Shown piece after piece: positions 8,104 to 18,018 of a DNA stretch of 48,358 nt (positions within the stretch are counted from its first letter, which is position 1; every line of letters starts with the position of its first letter). The stretch comes from Pasteurella bettyae CCUG 2042 (GTDB taxonomy: Bacteria > Pseudomonadota > Gammaproteobacteria > Enterobacterales > Pasteurellaceae): assembly GCF_000262245.1 (NCBI RefSeq), contig NZ_AJSX01000017.1:1-48358 (forward strand), in the 5' to 3' direction. The notes beneath the pieces are model-generated. The model did not search any database and was not told the DNA's origin. It saw nothing but the letters and a program-made list of their open reading frames with translations. The position numbers and the translations under genes were made by a program.

Positions 8104-11100
8104 TTAAAAGCTTGCTGTCAGTCCTAACTTGATCGTTCTACCTGGAGCCGGCATAGATGAACGTGCAATTGGGTCTAAATAGTAACGATCTGTTAAATTA
8201 GTTGCGATAAGATCTAAAGATAAATTTTCATTCACTTTATAATTTGCAAAAGCATCTACCACAAACACTGGTTGCCAGCGTACCGTACTAAGGCTATAAG
8301 AACCTAATCCTGCATCACGCATAGATTTTTCATAAGTATCTTTTACATTAGAATGATATTGCAATCTTGTACCTAAGGTCAGTTTTTCATCAAAAAAACG
8401 TAACCCTAAATTAGAGGTAATTGAATATTGAGGTAGAATCATATTTTTTAAGAAACCAGTACGACGCCCACCATTCACACATTCTGGGGTAGATTCAAAC
8501 TTCCAAGTTTTCTGATTAAATGCAAATCCCATTTCTTCAAGGGCGCTATCTTTATCACATAGTTTATTTTTCAAGTTATAAGTCATACCAAAGTCAGCAA
8601 AAAAACGACCTTGATCGTATCTAGCTTGTAACTCTAACCCAGCTAATGTACGCTTATCATACTGTTGCGTTTCATAAAATTCATTGCGATCAAAAATATT
8701 TTTTGTCACATTATGAAAATAATTAAGACGAAAATCGGCTCGTCTTACCCCACTAAAAATTCCTCGCAAATCTTGCACATAACCCACTTCGAAATTTTTA
8801 CTATGCTCAGGTTTGCGTTTAATTAGCGGCATAATATTATTGGTGGAATAACCTATTGTATCTTCAAAAATACTTGGCATACGTTTACTTTCGATATAGC
8901 GAGCATAAATACGCATATTATCAGTAAGTAAAATCGTGATACCTAAAGCAGGGGACCAGGCATGATCTCGGCGTTCTGCTTTTTTCATAGCTTGCCATTG
9001 TGCTTCTGTTGGTATTTCTTTTATTTCACTCCATCCCCTTACATCAACAACTTTTCTGTAATCAACAGGCCCCTCGTGAAGAAATCTATCTACAACATTG
9101 CCTCCAATATCCACACCTTTTTCATTCCACATTTCTTTGTTAAGGCGACCATCCATCACAGGAGAATGCTCTGCTTTAAAGTGTCCATCAGCATCTCGAT
9201 ACCAAAGTTCACTTTTCTCTACATATTGGTCTTCAATAGAATAATTCTCATAATATATAAATTTTTCTTCTGTAGTCATGCGGTTCCATTCGCCTCCCTT
9301 TGCTACTGCAGATGCATACAAGGCTCGCTCCTCTGGAGTAAAGGTTTTTAACTCTTTATAAGTCACTGGCATTGCCACAATATATTTCACATCTTCACGT
9401 TTTTTATCTTGTAGACGTTTGCGTAAACCATCATCACGGGATTTATAATGGGTATATCTTGCCCCAGCATTTAAAATTAACCAATCAGTTGGTGCATATT
9501 CAAAATTGAATCCTGCATTAAATTCATTACGTTTTCCATAACGTGGAGTAGAAGTAACTTCATCACTAGGCTTACAAATTCTTGGATCAACCTCAGCACA
9601 ACGATCCATCCAACCTTCAAGCAAATGATATTTTTCTCTCATTTCATAAACATTAGAACTTTGTAAGGTTTCATGGCGATAATTTGCCATTACTGATAAG
9701 CTTAGATTATCTGCAATTTGGAATTTATTACTTCCACTCAGCCCCCAGTAATTATCTTTCGAATATTGTGCTTGTGCCTCTTGAGTATTAAACATACCAT
9801 CTATGTTTTTAGTTTTATTCGGCGATTCATTATATTTTTTCCATGCAGCTTTAATTTTATTCATAAAATTAGGATCGCTACGCGGATCATCCTCTCTTCC
9901 TGAACGATAATACTCATAAAATATCTCATTCACCGAATCGCTAAAGTCTTTATCATAAAACATAATATCTCCAGGTGAACCACCTGCGGTATTAGTTTTT
10001 GATTTATTCCATAACGCCCATACTCCAAAATTTAAATCCAGCCATTTGTTATTTTCAGGGTTATAATTAAATTCTGTGCTTAATGCCGTTTGTTTAACAT
10101 GAGCTAATGGCCATTCCAAGACGCTCCCCTGTTGCCATGAAGTTAGATATAAACGAGAAGGCATAATGTCACCAAATTCAATATTGGAATGACGTAAACT
10201 AAAATTGACATTCATGTCTTTAGTCAAATTATATTTTCCTTTACCTAACCAAGATTTCGATAAGTAAGAAGTATTTGGCACTTCATAGTTAGGATAAAAA
10301 ACTACAGCCATCCAAGGAATATAAAAATCATCAGTAGCACTCATAATTTTTTTGGCATCAATGGTATCACCACCTAATTCCAGAATATCTTCTAATTTTT
10401 GTCCTTCCGCATATTTTTTACCGCCTTTTTTACCAGAATAATAATTGCCTTTTTCACGATAAGCATAAGCCATTAAACCTTCAAATTTATCTTCTTTATA
10501 GGCAGCTGCAAGGCGATAAGCATTATCATGGAAGAATTTATTACGCCCTCCAGAACGAGGAGGATGACGATCAGCAACACGAAATAGCACGGCATCATAA
10601 CCCATTTCACTTTCTTCAGGATGGGCTGATTCACGATAATCAACGCCAATACGGAATGGGTGAGGACGATTTTTAATCGAATTATTTGAGGTCTCAGCTT
10701 TTAATTCAACGCCAAATTTATTACCAGGTTTAACAATATCATCAACTTCTAGAGTAGTGAGCTTCACCGTCCCTGCCGCACCATTACGTAAGTTACGATC
10801 AAGACTTGGACCTTTCTCAACATTAACGGAGCTAATCAGAAATGGATCCACATAATTACGACTACCGACACCCGCAATCCCACGCCAAACGGTTATAGCT
10901 TGTTCAGTACCATCTACCAACACAGGTATTCGTCCTTGCCCTGAAACACCTCGAATATTAGGATCTAAAGCGCCACTATTTCTCGAGTCCGCACTATACA
11001 CACCAGTCACTCCAGATAATAAATCTGATACACTATGTGCTTGATAAGTTTCAATTTCCTTTTTACTTTTATATTCAACGACCTGATCTTTTAAAAATAC

Positions 11101-11247
11101 TTGGTCTTTACCTTCTTGAGCTTTATTTTCTGCTTTATCTTGTACATGAATGGTTTCTAATGACTCCATAGATGCTGTTTCAGCAAATGCTGTATTACTA
11201 AGCAATACCCAAAGTATAGCTAATGCTGCTGAAGTTTTACTTTTCAC
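8104..11247 (-). CDS. TonB-dependent outer-membrane receptor for haemophore/haem
   Basis: A 1047-residue TonB-dependent receptor. The preferred start is GTG at 11247, spaced well from AAGGA; it gives VKSKTSAALAILWVLLSNTAFA as signal peptide. An in-frame ATG at 11271 would lie only 8 bp from the Fur-like box. A TonB box (ETIHVQ, residues 31-36) follows the cleavage site. Next is the plug domain (SVSDLLSGVTGVYSADSRNSG, NIRGVSGQGRIPVLVDGTEQ, SSVNVEKGPSLDRNLRNGAAGTVKL), then a large 22-strand-type barrel ending in GRTIKLGLTASF with the expected C-terminal Phe. It is the first gene of a cluster with a haemophilin-like haemophore and a Slam, matching the HphR position in known haemophilin loci. The long extracellular loops (for example residues 560-760) are polar and charged, as in receptors that dock a protein ligand. 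Confidence 0.9.
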   Translation of the reverse strand: MKSKTSAALAILWVLLSNTAFAETASMESLETIHVQDKAENKAQEGKDQVFLKDQVVEYKSKKEIETYQAHSVSDLLSGVTGVYSADSRNSGALDPNIRGVSGQGRIPVLVDGTEQAITVWRGIAGVGSRNYVDPFLISSVNVEKGPSLDRNLRNGAAGTVKLTTLEVDDIVKPGNKFGVELKAETSNNSIKNRPHPFRIGVDYRESAHPEESEMGYDAVLFRVADRHPPRSGGRNKFFHDNAYRLAAAYKEDKFEGLMAYAYREKGNYYSGKKGGKKYAEGQKLEDILELGGDTIDAKKIMSATDDFYIPWMAVVFYPNYEVPNTSYLSKSWLGKGKYNLTKDMNVNFSLRHSNIEFGDIMPSRLYLTSWQQGSVLEWPLAHVKQTALSTEFNYNPENNKWLDLNFGVWALWNKSKTNTAGGSPGDIMFYDKDFSDSVNEIFYEYYRSGREDDPRSDPNFMNKIKAAWKKYNESPNKTKNIDGMFNTQEAQAQYSKDNYWGLSGSNKFQIADNLSLSVMANYRHETLQSSNVYEMREKYHLLEGWMDRCAEVDPRICKPSDEVTSTPRYGKRNEFNAGFNFEYAPTDWLILNAGARYTHYKSRDDGLRKRLQDKKREDVKYIVAMPVTYKELKTFTPEERALYASAVAKGGEWNRMTTEEKFIYYENYSIEDQYVEKSELWYRDADGHFKAEHSPVMDGRLNKEMWNEKGVDIGGNVVDRFLHEGPVDYRKVVDVRGWSEIKEIPTEAQWQAMKKAERRDHAWSPALGITILLTDNMRIYARYIESKRMPSIFEDTIGYSTNNIMPLIKRKPEHSKNFEVGYVQDLRGIFSGVRRADFRLNYFHNVTKNIFDRNEFYETQQYDKRTLAGLELQARYDQGRFFADFGMTYNLKNKLCDKDSALEEMGFAFNQKTWKFESTPECVNGGRRTGFLKNMILPQYSITSNLGLRFFDEKLTLGTRLQYHSNVKDTYEKSMRDAGLGSYSLSTVRWQPVFVVDAFANYKVNENLSLDLIATNLTDRYYLDPIARSSMPAPGRTIKLGLTASF

Positions 11248-11279
11248 TTTGATTTCCTTACCTTGATACATATGCTAAT

Positions 11280-11333
11280 AATAATGATTATCTTTTAGAT
11301 TGGGTATTTTACATTAAGAAATAAAGTTTTCAA
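11280..11333 (-). promoter_or_regulatory. Promoter and Fur-like box of the receptor-haemophore-Slam cluster
   Basis: On the minus strand TTGAAA (11328-11333) and TAAAAT (11306-11311) are 16 bp apart. A Fur-like box at 11280-11298 (14 of 19, with TAATGATTATC intact) covers the predicted transcription start. Iron repression is inferred from its position. Confidence 0.55.
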
Positions 11334-11379
11334 TTCTTATCTTAGCTATTACGTTTAAATGTGATCTTTATCATAAAAT

Positions 11380-11404
11380 AAAAAACCGCACTAAAAAGTG
11401 CGGT
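11380..11404 (-). terminator. pntAB terminator built from an inverted uptake-sequence pair
   Basis: ACCGCACT (11385-11392) and AGTGCGGT (11397-11404) form a perfect stem with an AAAA loop. On the minus strand it is followed by a run of T, just after the pntB stop. Paired uptake sequences acting as terminators are characteristic of Haemophilus. Confidence 0.9.
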
Positions 11405-11424
11405 CTTGATTTTAGAAAAATATT

Positions 11425-12852
11425 TTAGTTCAATGCGGTCAAAATATCGTTTACACGCTCTTTAGCATCTCCAAACAACATTTGAGTATTTTCTTTAAAG
11501 AACAATGGATTTTGCACACCCGCATAGCCCACTGCCATTGAACGTTTGAACACAATAACGTTTTGAGCTTTCCATACTTCTAACACAGGCATGCCTGCAA
11601 TAGGACTATTTGGATCTTCCATGGCGGCTGGATTGACTGTGTCATTCGCACCAATAACTAAAACCACATCAGTATCTTCAAAATCATCATTGATTTCATC
11701 CATTTCTAATACAACATCGTAAGGCACTTTTGCTTCAGCTAATAACACATTCATATGACCAGGCAAACGACCTGCTACAGGATGAATACCAAAACGTACA
11801 TTAACTCCTCGTTCACGTAATTTTTGTGTTAATTCAGCCACAGGATACTGCGCTTGTGCTACTGCCATGCCATATCCAGGAGTAATAATAACGGAACTAG
11901 CATTTTTCAATAATTCAGCGGCTTCTTCTGCGGTGGTTTCACGGTGTTCGCCCTGTTCTTCATCAGATGTCACTACAGGATCATTACCAAATCCACCTGC
12001 AATAACGCTAATAAATGAACGATTCATCGCTTTACACATAATATAAGAAAGAATTGCCCCAGAAGAACCAACTAATGCACCAGTAACAATTAGTAAGTCA
12101 TTATTTAACATGAAACCTGCCGCTGCGGCTGCCCACCCTGAATATGAGTTAAGCATTGAAACAACCACAGGCATATCTGCACCACCTATTGATGCCACTA
12201 AATGCCAACCAAACGCTAGAGCAATTGCTGTCATTAAGAGGATTGGGAAGATATTTTCTGGATTATTTAAAAATGCAATCATTAATAATGCAGAAACCAC
12301 TAATGCAGCTAAATTAAGTTTATGGCGATGAGGTAACATTAATGCTTTAGAATTAATCTTGCCACTTAATTTACCAAATGCTACAACAGAGCCTGTAAAG
12401 GTTACGGCACCGATGAAGATTCCTAAAAATACTTCAACATTGTGAATATTAGCTAATACGGCTTGTTCCGATAAAAATACTGCTCGTGCAGCCTCATCTA
12501 AGTTAGCGGGAATATCTGCCACTTCATGCAAACCAAAGCTATTGAAACCCACTAATACAGCGGCTAAACCTACAAAGCTATGAAGAATTGCCACTAATTC
12601 TGGCATTTCTGTCATTTCCACTTTAAGCGCTTTACGAATACCTATTACCGCACCAATTGCCATAGCAATAAGAATCCATAACTGACCTTCTGTTGATGGT
12701 CCAAAGATCGTGGCAATTAATGCAATAGTCATACCAACGATGCCATACCAACAACCTGCTTTTGCTGTTTCATGTTTAGAAAGACCAGCTAAGCTCATAA
12801 TAAAGAGTATTGCCGCGACAATATATGCAGCTTGTACAAATCCGACTGACAT
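11425..12852 (-). CDS. pntB: NAD(P) transhydrogenase subunit beta
   Basis: A 475-residue integral membrane protein. About nine hydrophobic segments occupy roughly the first 265 residues; the soluble NADP(H)-binding domain III follows, with the motif [16 protein letters not shown] and the later [15 protein letters not shown] and [18 protein letters not shown] segments that contact NADPH. With PntA it forms the proton-translocating transhydrogenase of the inner membrane, using the proton gradient to make NADPH from NADH and NADP. The start ATG has AAGGAGAGAAGTA upstream and lies 11 bp after pntA, so the two are co-transcribed. A paired-uptake-sequence terminator follows. Confidence 0.97.
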   Translation of the reverse strand: MSVGFVQAAYIVAAILFIMSLAGLSKHETAKAGCWYGIVGMTIALIATIFGPSTEGQLWILIAMAIGAVIGIRKALKVEMTEMPELVAILHSFVGLAAVLVGFNSFGLHEVADIPANLDEAARAVFLSEQAVLANIHNVEVFLGIFIGAVTFTGSVVAFGKLSGKINSKALMLPHRHKLNLAALVVSALLMIAFLNNPENIFPILLMTAIALAFGWHLVASIGGADMPVVVSMLNSYSGWAAAAAGFMLNNDLLIVTGALVGSSGAILSYIMCKAMNRSFISVIAGGFGNDPVVTSDEEQGEHRETTAEEAAELLKNASSVIITPGYGMAVAQAQYPVAELTQKLRERGVNVRFGIHPVAGRLPGHMNVLLAEAKVPYDVVLEMDEINDDFEDTDVVLVIGANDTVNPAAMEDPNSPIAGMPVLEVWKAQNVIVFKRSMAVGYAGVQNPLFFKENTQMLFGDAKERVNDILTALN

Positions 12853-12863
12853 TACTTCTCTCC

Positions 12864-14396
12864 TTAACCTTTTCTAAACATTGCAAGCATACGTTGGGTA
12901 ACTTTAAAGCCACCAAAAATATTGATACTTGCTACTAAAATTGCAATAAATGCAAGAATACTCACAAAGAAACCACCTTGGGCAATTTGTAGTACTGCAC
13001 CGACAATGATGATTCCTGAAATCGCATTCGTCACCGCCATTAAAGGCGTATGCAATGCATGACTAACATTCCATACCACGTAATAACCAACAAAACAAGC
13101 TAATACAAAGACAGTGAAATGAGACAAAAATGCAGTTGGTGTCACGGATGCTAGCCATAAGAATAAAATACCAACTAATGCCATCACGCCATATTTGATA
13201 CGAGGATCTACAGGTTTCTGTTCTTTCTTCTCAGCTTGTGCAGTAGCTACTTTTTGTTGTGGCTGAGCTGATACTTTAATTGGTGGCGCAGGCCATGTCA
13301 CTTCGCCATCACGGATTACTGTGACACCTCGTAATACTACATCTTCAAAATTAATATCAATTTGACCATCTTTATTTGGTGTTAATAGTTTTAATAAGTT
13401 AACTAAATTAGTACCATAAAGTTGTGAAGATTGTGTCGGTAAACGACTTGGAAAATCTGTATAACCAATAATTTTAACCTGATTACCTGTAACGAAAATC
13501 TCACCAGCTTTAGTATATTCACAGTTACCACCTGTCAATGCTGCCAAATCAACAATCACAGAACCTGGTTTCATTGAATCAACCATTTCTTTAGTAATTA
13601 AGCGAGGTGCAGGTTTGCCGGGAATTGCAGCCGTAGTAATAATAATATCCACTTCTTTTACTTGTTCAGCATAAAGTTCCATTGCACGGCGGTTAAATTC
13701 TTCAGACATGACTTTAGCGTAACCATCGCCAGAACCACCTTCTTCCTTGAAATCAATTTCAAGAAAACTAGCGCCCATACTTTGCACTTGCTCTTTTACT
13801 TCAGGACGAGAATCAAAAGCACGAACAATAGCTCCCAAACTATTTGCTGCACCAATCGCAGCTAATCCAGCGACACCAGCACCAATAACTAATACTTTAG
13901 CTGGTGGTACTTTACCTGCGGCAGTAATTTGTCCAGTAAAGAAGCTACCAAAAGCATTTGCAGCTTCAATCACAGCCCGATAACCTGAAATATTTGCCAT
14001 AGAAGATAAGGCATCAAGGGCTTGTGCACGAGAAATTCGAGGAACAGCATCCATTGCTAATACATTAATTTTCTTAGTCGCAAGTTTCTCCATTAACTCT
14101 GGATGTTGTGCAGGCCAAATAAAGCTAATTAAGGTTGCTCCAGATTTAATTTGTGCAATCTCGTCATCCGTAGGAGGATTCACTTTAAAAATAACATCTG
14201 CATTCCAAACATCTTGTGCCGAACCAACGCCCGCACCTGCTTCCTTAAAAGCTTGATCTTCAAAACTTGCTTTAAAACCTGCATCGTGCTCAACGATTAC
14301 ATCAAAGCCTAGTTTTAGAATTTGTTGAACAGTCTTAGGCGTTGCCGCCACACGACTTTCATTATCAAGCAGTTCTCTAGGTACACCAATTAACAT
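12864..14396 (-). CDS. pntA: NAD(P) transhydrogenase subunit alpha
   Basis: 510 residues, identical in length to the E. coli subunit. The N-terminal part ([20 protein letters not shown]) is related to alanine dehydrogenase. The NAD(H)-binding Rossmann motif [17 protein letters not shown] lies near residue 170, and [16 protein letters not shown] and [17 protein letters not shown] belong to the same domain I. The last 110 residues carry four membrane helices of domain II ([17 protein letters not shown] onward). It is the first gene of the pntAB operon, with AGAAGGAAGCATT before the ATG. Confidence 0.97.
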   Translation of the reverse strand: MLIGVPRELLDNESRVAATPKTVQQILKLGFDVIVEHDAGFKASFEDQAFKEAGAGVGSAQDVWNADVIFKVNPPTDDEIAQIKSGATLISFIWPAQHPELMEKLATKKINVLAMDAVPRISRAQALDALSSMANISGYRAVIEAANAFGSFFTGQITAAGKVPPAKVLVIGAGVAGLAAIGAANSLGAIVRAFDSRPEVKEQVQSMGASFLEIDFKEEGGSGDGYAKVMSEEFNRRAMELYAEQVKEVDIIITTAAIPGKPAPRLITKEMVDSMKPGSVIVDLAALTGGNCEYTKAGEIFVTGNQVKIIGYTDFPSRLPTQSSQLYGTNLVNLLKLLTPNKDGQIDINFEDVVLRGVTVIRDGEVTWPAPPIKVSAQPQQKVATAQAEKKEQKPVDPRIKYGVMALVGILFLWLASVTPTAFLSHFTVFVLACFVGYYVVWNVSHALHTPLMAVTNAISGIIIVGAVLQIAQGGFFVSILAFIAILVASINIFGGFKVTQRMLAMFRKG

Positions 14397-14589
14397 AATG
14401 CTTCCTTCTAGTTGATGATAATTTTAAACGAGGAATTCTCGCCTAACTGATAATGACTATAAGCCAATGAGACTAATCTACCATTTATTTGATAAAAATA
14501 AACCAAATTTTTAATAGCTTGTATAAGATCATTGTATAACTCCTTAGTATTAAGAAAAATCTAGATTTTTATGTACATCTAACAACACA

Positions 14590-14598
14590 AAGTGCGGT
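14590..14598 (+). repeat. DNA uptake sequence (hUSS), intergenic
   Basis: AAGTGCGGT between the divergent pntA and sfsA genes. Apart from promoter-like AT-rich DNA the 290-bp gap shows nothing else. Confidence 0.9.
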
Positions 14599-14687
14599 TC
14601 AATTTTGTAAAATTTTAAATCCTCTACAAATTAGCTTTATGATAGACTAGATTTCAGTTTTTATTAGCTTATATAGGATATTTTTAT

Positions 14688-15404
14688 ATGCAATTCCCTT
14701 TTCTTCAATCAGCAACCTTAATTCGTCGCTATAAACGCTTTATGGCAGATGTTGAACAAGCGAATGGTGATAAACTCACTTTACATTGTGCAAATACGGG
14801 AGCAATGACTGGCTGTGGAGAAAAAGGCGATATTGTTTGGTACTCAGATTCTAAAAGTACTACGAGGAAATATCCTTGCTCTTGGGAACTGACTCAACTT
14901 GCAAACGGTAATTTAGTATGCATTAATACTCATCGCTCAAATCAATTAACTCATGAAGCGCTTACAAATAAAGTCATTAAAGAACTTGATAACTACAGCG
15001 AAATTTATCCTGAAGTAAAGTATGGTGAAGAAAATAGTCGAATTGATTTTTTATTGAAAGGTGAGGGACTACCAGATTGCTATATGGAAGTGAAATCAAT
15101 TACCTTCGTGAAAGGAACATTAGGTTTATTTCCCGATGCAGTAACCACTCGAGGACAAAAACATATACGTGAATTAATGGCGATGAAAGCTCAAGGACAT
15201 CGAGCCGTATTACTCTTCACAGGCTTACATGATGGATTTGATCATTTTAAAATTGCTGAATTTGTAGATCCTGAATATAACAAGCTTTTTAAAGAAGCAC
15301 TTGCTGTTGGCGTTGAAGCTTATGCATATGCTGGTAAATTTAATATTGTTAATGGTATTCCAGATAGCCTTTCTCTCAGTCAAGCTGTACCTTTAATTTT
15401 ATAA
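14688..15404 (+). CDS. sfsA: DNA/RNA nuclease SfsA family protein
   Basis: 238 residues matching SfsA over the whole length. The N-terminal OB-like part has [13 protein letters not shown] and [16 protein letters not shown]. The C-terminal part has a nuclease-like core with [27 protein letters not shown], where the Asp and the E-x-K pair resemble a PD-(D/E)xK active site, followed by [17 protein letters not shown]. In E. coli the gene was named for stimulation of maltose fermentation; nucleic-acid binding and nuclease activity have been proposed. It stands alone and is followed directly by the tandem small RNA genes. Confidence 0.93.
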   Translation: MQFPFLQSATLIRRYKRFMADVEQANGDKLTLHCANTGAMTGCGEKGDIVWYSDSKSTTRKYPCSWELTQLANGNLVCINTHRSNQLTHEALTNKVIKELDNYSEIYPEVKYGEENSRIDFLLKGEGLPDCYMEVKSITFVKGTLGLFPDAVTTRGQKHIRELMAMKAQGHRAVLLFTGLHDGFDHFKIAEFVDPEYNKLFKEALAVGVEAYAYAGKFNIVNGIPDSLSLSQAVPLIL

Positions 15405-15436
15405 TGAAATTTTTAGGAATTATTCTCATTTAATTG

Positions 15437-15469
15437 TTGACAATATATTTGATAATAATTATCATAAGC
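15437..15469 (+). promoter_or_regulatory. Promoter with overlapping Fur box, small RNA copy 1
   Basis: A consensus -35 TTGACA (15437-15442), a 17-bp spacer and -10 TATCAT (15460-15465). A Fur box at 15451-15469 (GATAATAATTATCATAAGC, 16 of 19) covers the spacer and the -10. Strong promoter plus Fur box predicts transcription only under iron starvation. Confidence 0.8.
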
Positions 15470-15471
15470 AT

Positions 15472-15545
15472 CATTCAAACAATAATAGATAATCACTCCA
15501 ACATTCAGGCGTTTCCACCCCCACAACGGAAACGCCTTTTATTTT
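15472..15545 (+). ncRNA. Fur-regulated small RNA, copy 1 (HrrF-like candidate)
   Basis: The predicted transcript is about 74 nt, starting 6-7 nt after the -10 element. It has a 31-nt segment (15475-15505, containing AATAATAGATAATCACTCC) that is identical in copy 2. A rho-independent terminator follows: stem AGGCGTTTCC (15507-15516) with GGAAACGCCT (15528-15537), 11-nt loop with CCCCCACAAC, then a U-rich tail. No plausible reading frame begins with a ribosome binding site. HrrF is a Fur-regulated small RNA reported in Pasteurellaceae; whether this is HrrF cannot be decided from memory. A RyhB/PrrF-like iron-sparing role is inferred. Confidence 0.78.
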
Positions 15546-15596
15546 TCCGTTTTTCTTTATATCAATAAATAATTGATAATTATTTGCATTTAATTG

Positions 15597-15629
15597 TTGA
15601 CAAGTTAAATGATAATGATTATCATAAAG
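15597..15629 (+). promoter_or_regulatory. Promoter with overlapping Fur box, small RNA copy 2
   Basis: TTGACA (15597-15602), 17-bp spacer and TATCAT (15620-15625), exactly as in copy 1. The Fur box at 15611-15629 has the first 15 consensus positions intact (GATAATGATTATCAT). Confidence 0.82.
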
Positions 15630-15631
15630 AC

Positions 15632-15703
15632 ACTCAAACAATAATAGATAATCACTCCAACATTTAAGTGTTTCCTCCCCCACAACGGAAACACTTTTTT
15701 TTT
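15632..15703 (+). ncRNA. Fur-regulated small RNA, copy 2 (HrrF-like candidate)
   Basis: The predicted transcript is about 72 nt. It shares the 31-nt single-stranded segment and the CCCCCACAAC loop with copy 1. Its terminator stem is AAGTGTTTCC (15666-15675) with GGAAACACTT (15687-15696), followed by nine T. Compared with copy 1, a G-C pair has become A-T and a C-G pair has become T-A, each changed on both sides of the stem. This covariation supports a selected RNA hairpin in both copies. The 5' end is one nucleotide shorter and diverged just after the Fur box. Confidence 0.8.
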
Positions 15704-15704
15704 A

Positions 15705-15719
15705 TTCTCAATTTGAGAA
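15705..15719. promoter_or_regulatory. Short perfect palindrome of unknown role
   Basis: TTCTCAA (15705-15711), one T, then TTGAGAA (15713-15719). It lies directly after the second small-RNA terminator and about 130 bp before tyrS. A dimeric repressor could bind such a site, but no known operator was matched. Confidence 0.3.
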
Positions 15720-15847
15720 CCTCAGAATTTATCTACAAATTTCAAATAATCTGTTAAAAACGAGTGTCTAGTCTTTTCATTTCCTCAATAATCACTATAA
15801 TGCTATGTTCTATTTACAAATATTATGAACCTACACAGGAATTGACA

Positions 15848-17035
15848 ATGACTGATATCAATGTTGTTCTCGCGGAACTAAAGCGCGGTGTTGATGAAGT
15901 GCTTTCTGAAGCAGACTTAATTGAAAAATTAAAAGAAAACCGTCCATTGAAAGTAAAATTAGGCGCAGATCCAACTGCACCTGATATTCACTTAGGTCAT
16001 ACTGTTGTATTAAATAAATTACGCCAATTCCAAAACTTCGGTCATGAAGTGATTTTCTTAATTGGTGACTTCACTGGTATGGTTGGCGATCCATCTGGTA
16101 AGAATAAAACTCGTCCGCCATTAAGTCGTGAAGATGTATTACGCAATGCAGAAACATATAAACAACAAATTTTCAAAATTTTAGACCCGCAAAAAACGCG
16201 TATAGTATTTAATTCTGAATGGCTAGCTCAGTTAGGCACTGAAGGCATGATTCGTTTAGCTTCCAATTATACGGTTGCACGTATGTTAGAACGTGACGAT
16301 TTTAAAAACCGTTTTAATTCACAACAACCCATTGCGATTCATGAATTTATCTATCCTCTATTGCAAGGTCATGACTCTGTTGCTTTAGAAGCAGATATTG
16401 AATTAGGTGGTACAGACCAAAAATTCAACCTATTAGTAGGTCGTGAATTACAAAAATCGGCAGGAATGAAACCACAAGTTGCCATGACACTTCCATTATT
16501 AGTAGGTTTAGATGGTGAGAAAAAAATGTCTAAATCATTAGGCAACTACATTGGTGTCACTGAAGCACCAAGTGAAATGTTTGGTAAAATTATGTCTATT
16601 TCAGATGATTTAATGTGGGATTGGTATAATCTACTTTCATTCCGTCCATTAGCTGAAATTGCACAATTGAAACAAGAAGTTCAAGATGGACGTAATCCAC
16701 GTGATGTAAAAATTTTATTAGCTAAAGAAATTATTGCACGTTTCCACAGTGAAACAGATGCAAATGTTGCTGAACAAGAATTTATTAACCGCTTCCAAAA
16801 AGGTGCAATCCCTGATGAAATGCCAGAATTTACATTTAATGCTCCTATTGGTATCGCTACATTATTAAAAGAAGCAGGATTAGTATCCTCAACTTCTGAA
16901 GCAATTCGCTCTTGCCAACAAGGTGGCGTAAAAATCAACGGTGAAAAAATTGAGGATGTAAAACCTGATGCTGAGAAAGGCACTAATGTATACCAAGTAG
17001 GTAAACGTAAATTTGCTAGAATCACAGTTAAATAA
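15848..17035 (+). CDS. tyrS: Tyrosine--tRNA ligase
   Basis: The start is ATG at 15848 with AGGA seven bases before it, giving [18 protein letters not shown] and 395 residues; the upstream in-frame extension is not conserved-looking and contains the promoter (TATAAT at 15796-15801). It is a class I aminoacyl-tRNA synthetase. The HIGH signature appears as HLGH in [14 protein letters not shown], and the KMSKS loop is exact in [12 protein letters not shown]. The C-terminal S4-like RNA-binding domain is [22 protein letters not shown]. It charges tRNA-Tyr in the cytoplasm. The length and sequence fit the TyrRS form common in Pasteurellaceae rather than the 424-residue E. coli form. It is convergent with truB. 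Confidence 0.97.
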   Translation: MTDINVVLAELKRGVDEVLSEADLIEKLKENRPLKVKLGADPTAPDIHLGHTVVLNKLRQFQNFGHEVIFLIGDFTGMVGDPSGKNKTRPPLSREDVLRNAETYKQQIFKILDPQKTRIVFNSEWLAQLGTEGMIRLASNYTVARMLERDDFKNRFNSQQPIAIHEFIYPLLQGHDSVALEADIELGGTDQKFNLLVGRELQKSAGMKPQVAMTLPLLVGLDGEKKMSKSLGNYIGVTEAPSEMFGKIMSISDDLMWDWYNLLSFRPLAEIAQLKQEVQDGRNPRDVKILLAKEIIARFHSETDANVAEQEFINRFQKGAIPDEMPEFTFNAPIGIATLLKEAGLVSSTSEAIRSCQQGGVKINGEKIEDVKPDAEKGTNVYQVGKRKFARITVK

Positions 17036-17051
17036 TTAACGCTATAAAAAG

Positions 17052-17088
17052 AAAAGGTATTTATGCTGTCATAAATACCTTTTTTTAT
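17052..17088. terminator. Bidirectional terminator between tyrS and truB
   Basis: A 14-bp perfect stem, AAAAGGTATTTATG (17052-17065) and CATAAATACCTTTT (17070-17083), with a 4-nt loop and following T run. Confidence 0.9.
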
Positions 17089-17100
17089 TTATTAAATAAC

Positions 17101-18018
17101 TTATAAATTCACCATTCGACTTGGGCGAACTACATTATCTAATCCGATTTCAGCTACGCCTAAAAATTGCTTTTGAGGTGAAAAAAGTCTTACCTGACCA
17201 TTCAATTTTTGCTCATTAACAAATTTTACTCGTTGACCAAAACTCACAGATTTTGTTTGTTCTTCTGTAAGCATAAGCTCTGGTAATTTAGAAACGGCAC
17301 TATCAACTGGAAGTAAATAACTATCTAAAATTGATAAGTCATTTTGTTCAGCTAATTTTTGCAATTGTTCCCAAGTAATCATTGAATGAATGGGATAATC
17401 TGACACAGCCGTACGTCTTAACATTGTCACATGGGCACCACATCCAAGATATTCACCTAAATCATCCACTAAGGTTCTAATATAGGTACCTTTAGAGCAA
17501 TGCACGTCTAAAACTAAATTAGGCGCATCATAACGAATAAAATTTAATTCAAAAATAGTTATGGGGCGTGCTTCACGTTCTACAGTAATTCCAGCTCGTG
17601 CATATTCATATAGAGGTTTACCATTATGCTTTAATGCAGAAAACATTGTAGGAACCTGCATAATATCACCACGAAAGTGCGGTAATGCATGAATAATATC
17701 TTGTTCTGTGACATTTACAGAGCAAGTTTTAACGATTTGACCTTCTGCATCTGACGTATCAGTTCGCTCACCTAACTTTGCAATCACTTGATAACGTTTA
17801 TCTGCATCCAATAAAAATTGAGAGAATTTTGTTGCCTCGCCTAAACAAATTGGCAACATTCCTGTTGCCAATGGATCTAAAGCACCCGTATGACCTGCTT
17901 TATTTGCCTGATAAATGCGTTTTACTTTTTGTAAAATATCATTAGATGACATACCTTGCGGTTTATCAAGTAAAAAAATACCATCAATATCACGTCCACG
18001 TTTACGGGGTCTCGACAT
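17101..18018 (-). CDS. truB: tRNA pseudouridine(55) synthase
   Basis: 305 residues. The catalytic motif [15 protein letters not shown] places the nucleophilic Asp at residue 48. [20 protein letters not shown] and [24 protein letters not shown] are characteristic TruB segments, and the C-terminal PUA-like part ([16 protein letters not shown]) is present. It makes pseudouridine 55 in the T loop of tRNAs. It is the last gene of the rimP-nusA-infB-rbfA-truB operon; its ATG overlaps the rbfA stop in TAATG. An uptake sequence is embedded at 17675-17683. The rpsO-pnp genes that follow truB in E. coli are not here. Confidence 0.97.
   Translation of the reverse strand: MSRPRKRGRDIDGIFLLDKPQGMSSNDILQKVKRIYQANKAGHTGALDPLATGMLPICLGEATKFSQFLLDADKRYQVIAKLGERTDTSDAEGQIVKTCSVNVTEQDIIHALPHFRGDIMQVPTMFSALKHNGKPLYEYARAGITVEREARPITIFELNFIRYDAPNLVLDVHCSKGTYIRTLVDDLGEYLGCGAHVTMLRRTAVSDYPIHSMITWEQLQKLAEQNDLSILDSYLLPVDSAVSKLPELMLTEEQTKSVSFGQRVKFVNEQKLNGQVRLFSPQKQFLGVAEIGLDNVVRPSRMVNL

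Larger units (their letters stand above)
15428..15703 (+). repeat. Tandem duplication of a complete promoter-sRNA-terminator unit
   Basis: Two units of about 115 bp, offset by 159-160 bp, match from CATTTAATTGTTGACA through the terminator. The AT-rich spacer between them (about 15546-15587) is not part of the repeat. The interval 15405-15847 holds no protein gene; it contains these two units, a short palindrome and the tyrS leader. Confidence 0.9.

Noticed and set aside
8962..9351. A 129-residue frame opposite the TonB receptor
   Set aside because: Antisense shadow within a convincing receptor gene; low-complexity Phe/Ile/Ser-rich translation.
15471..15683. A 70-residue minus-strand reading frame with a repeated CWSDYLLLFE peptide
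   Set aside because: It is antisense to the two tandem small RNA units; the peptide repeat only mirrors the duplicated DNA, and there is no ribosome binding site.
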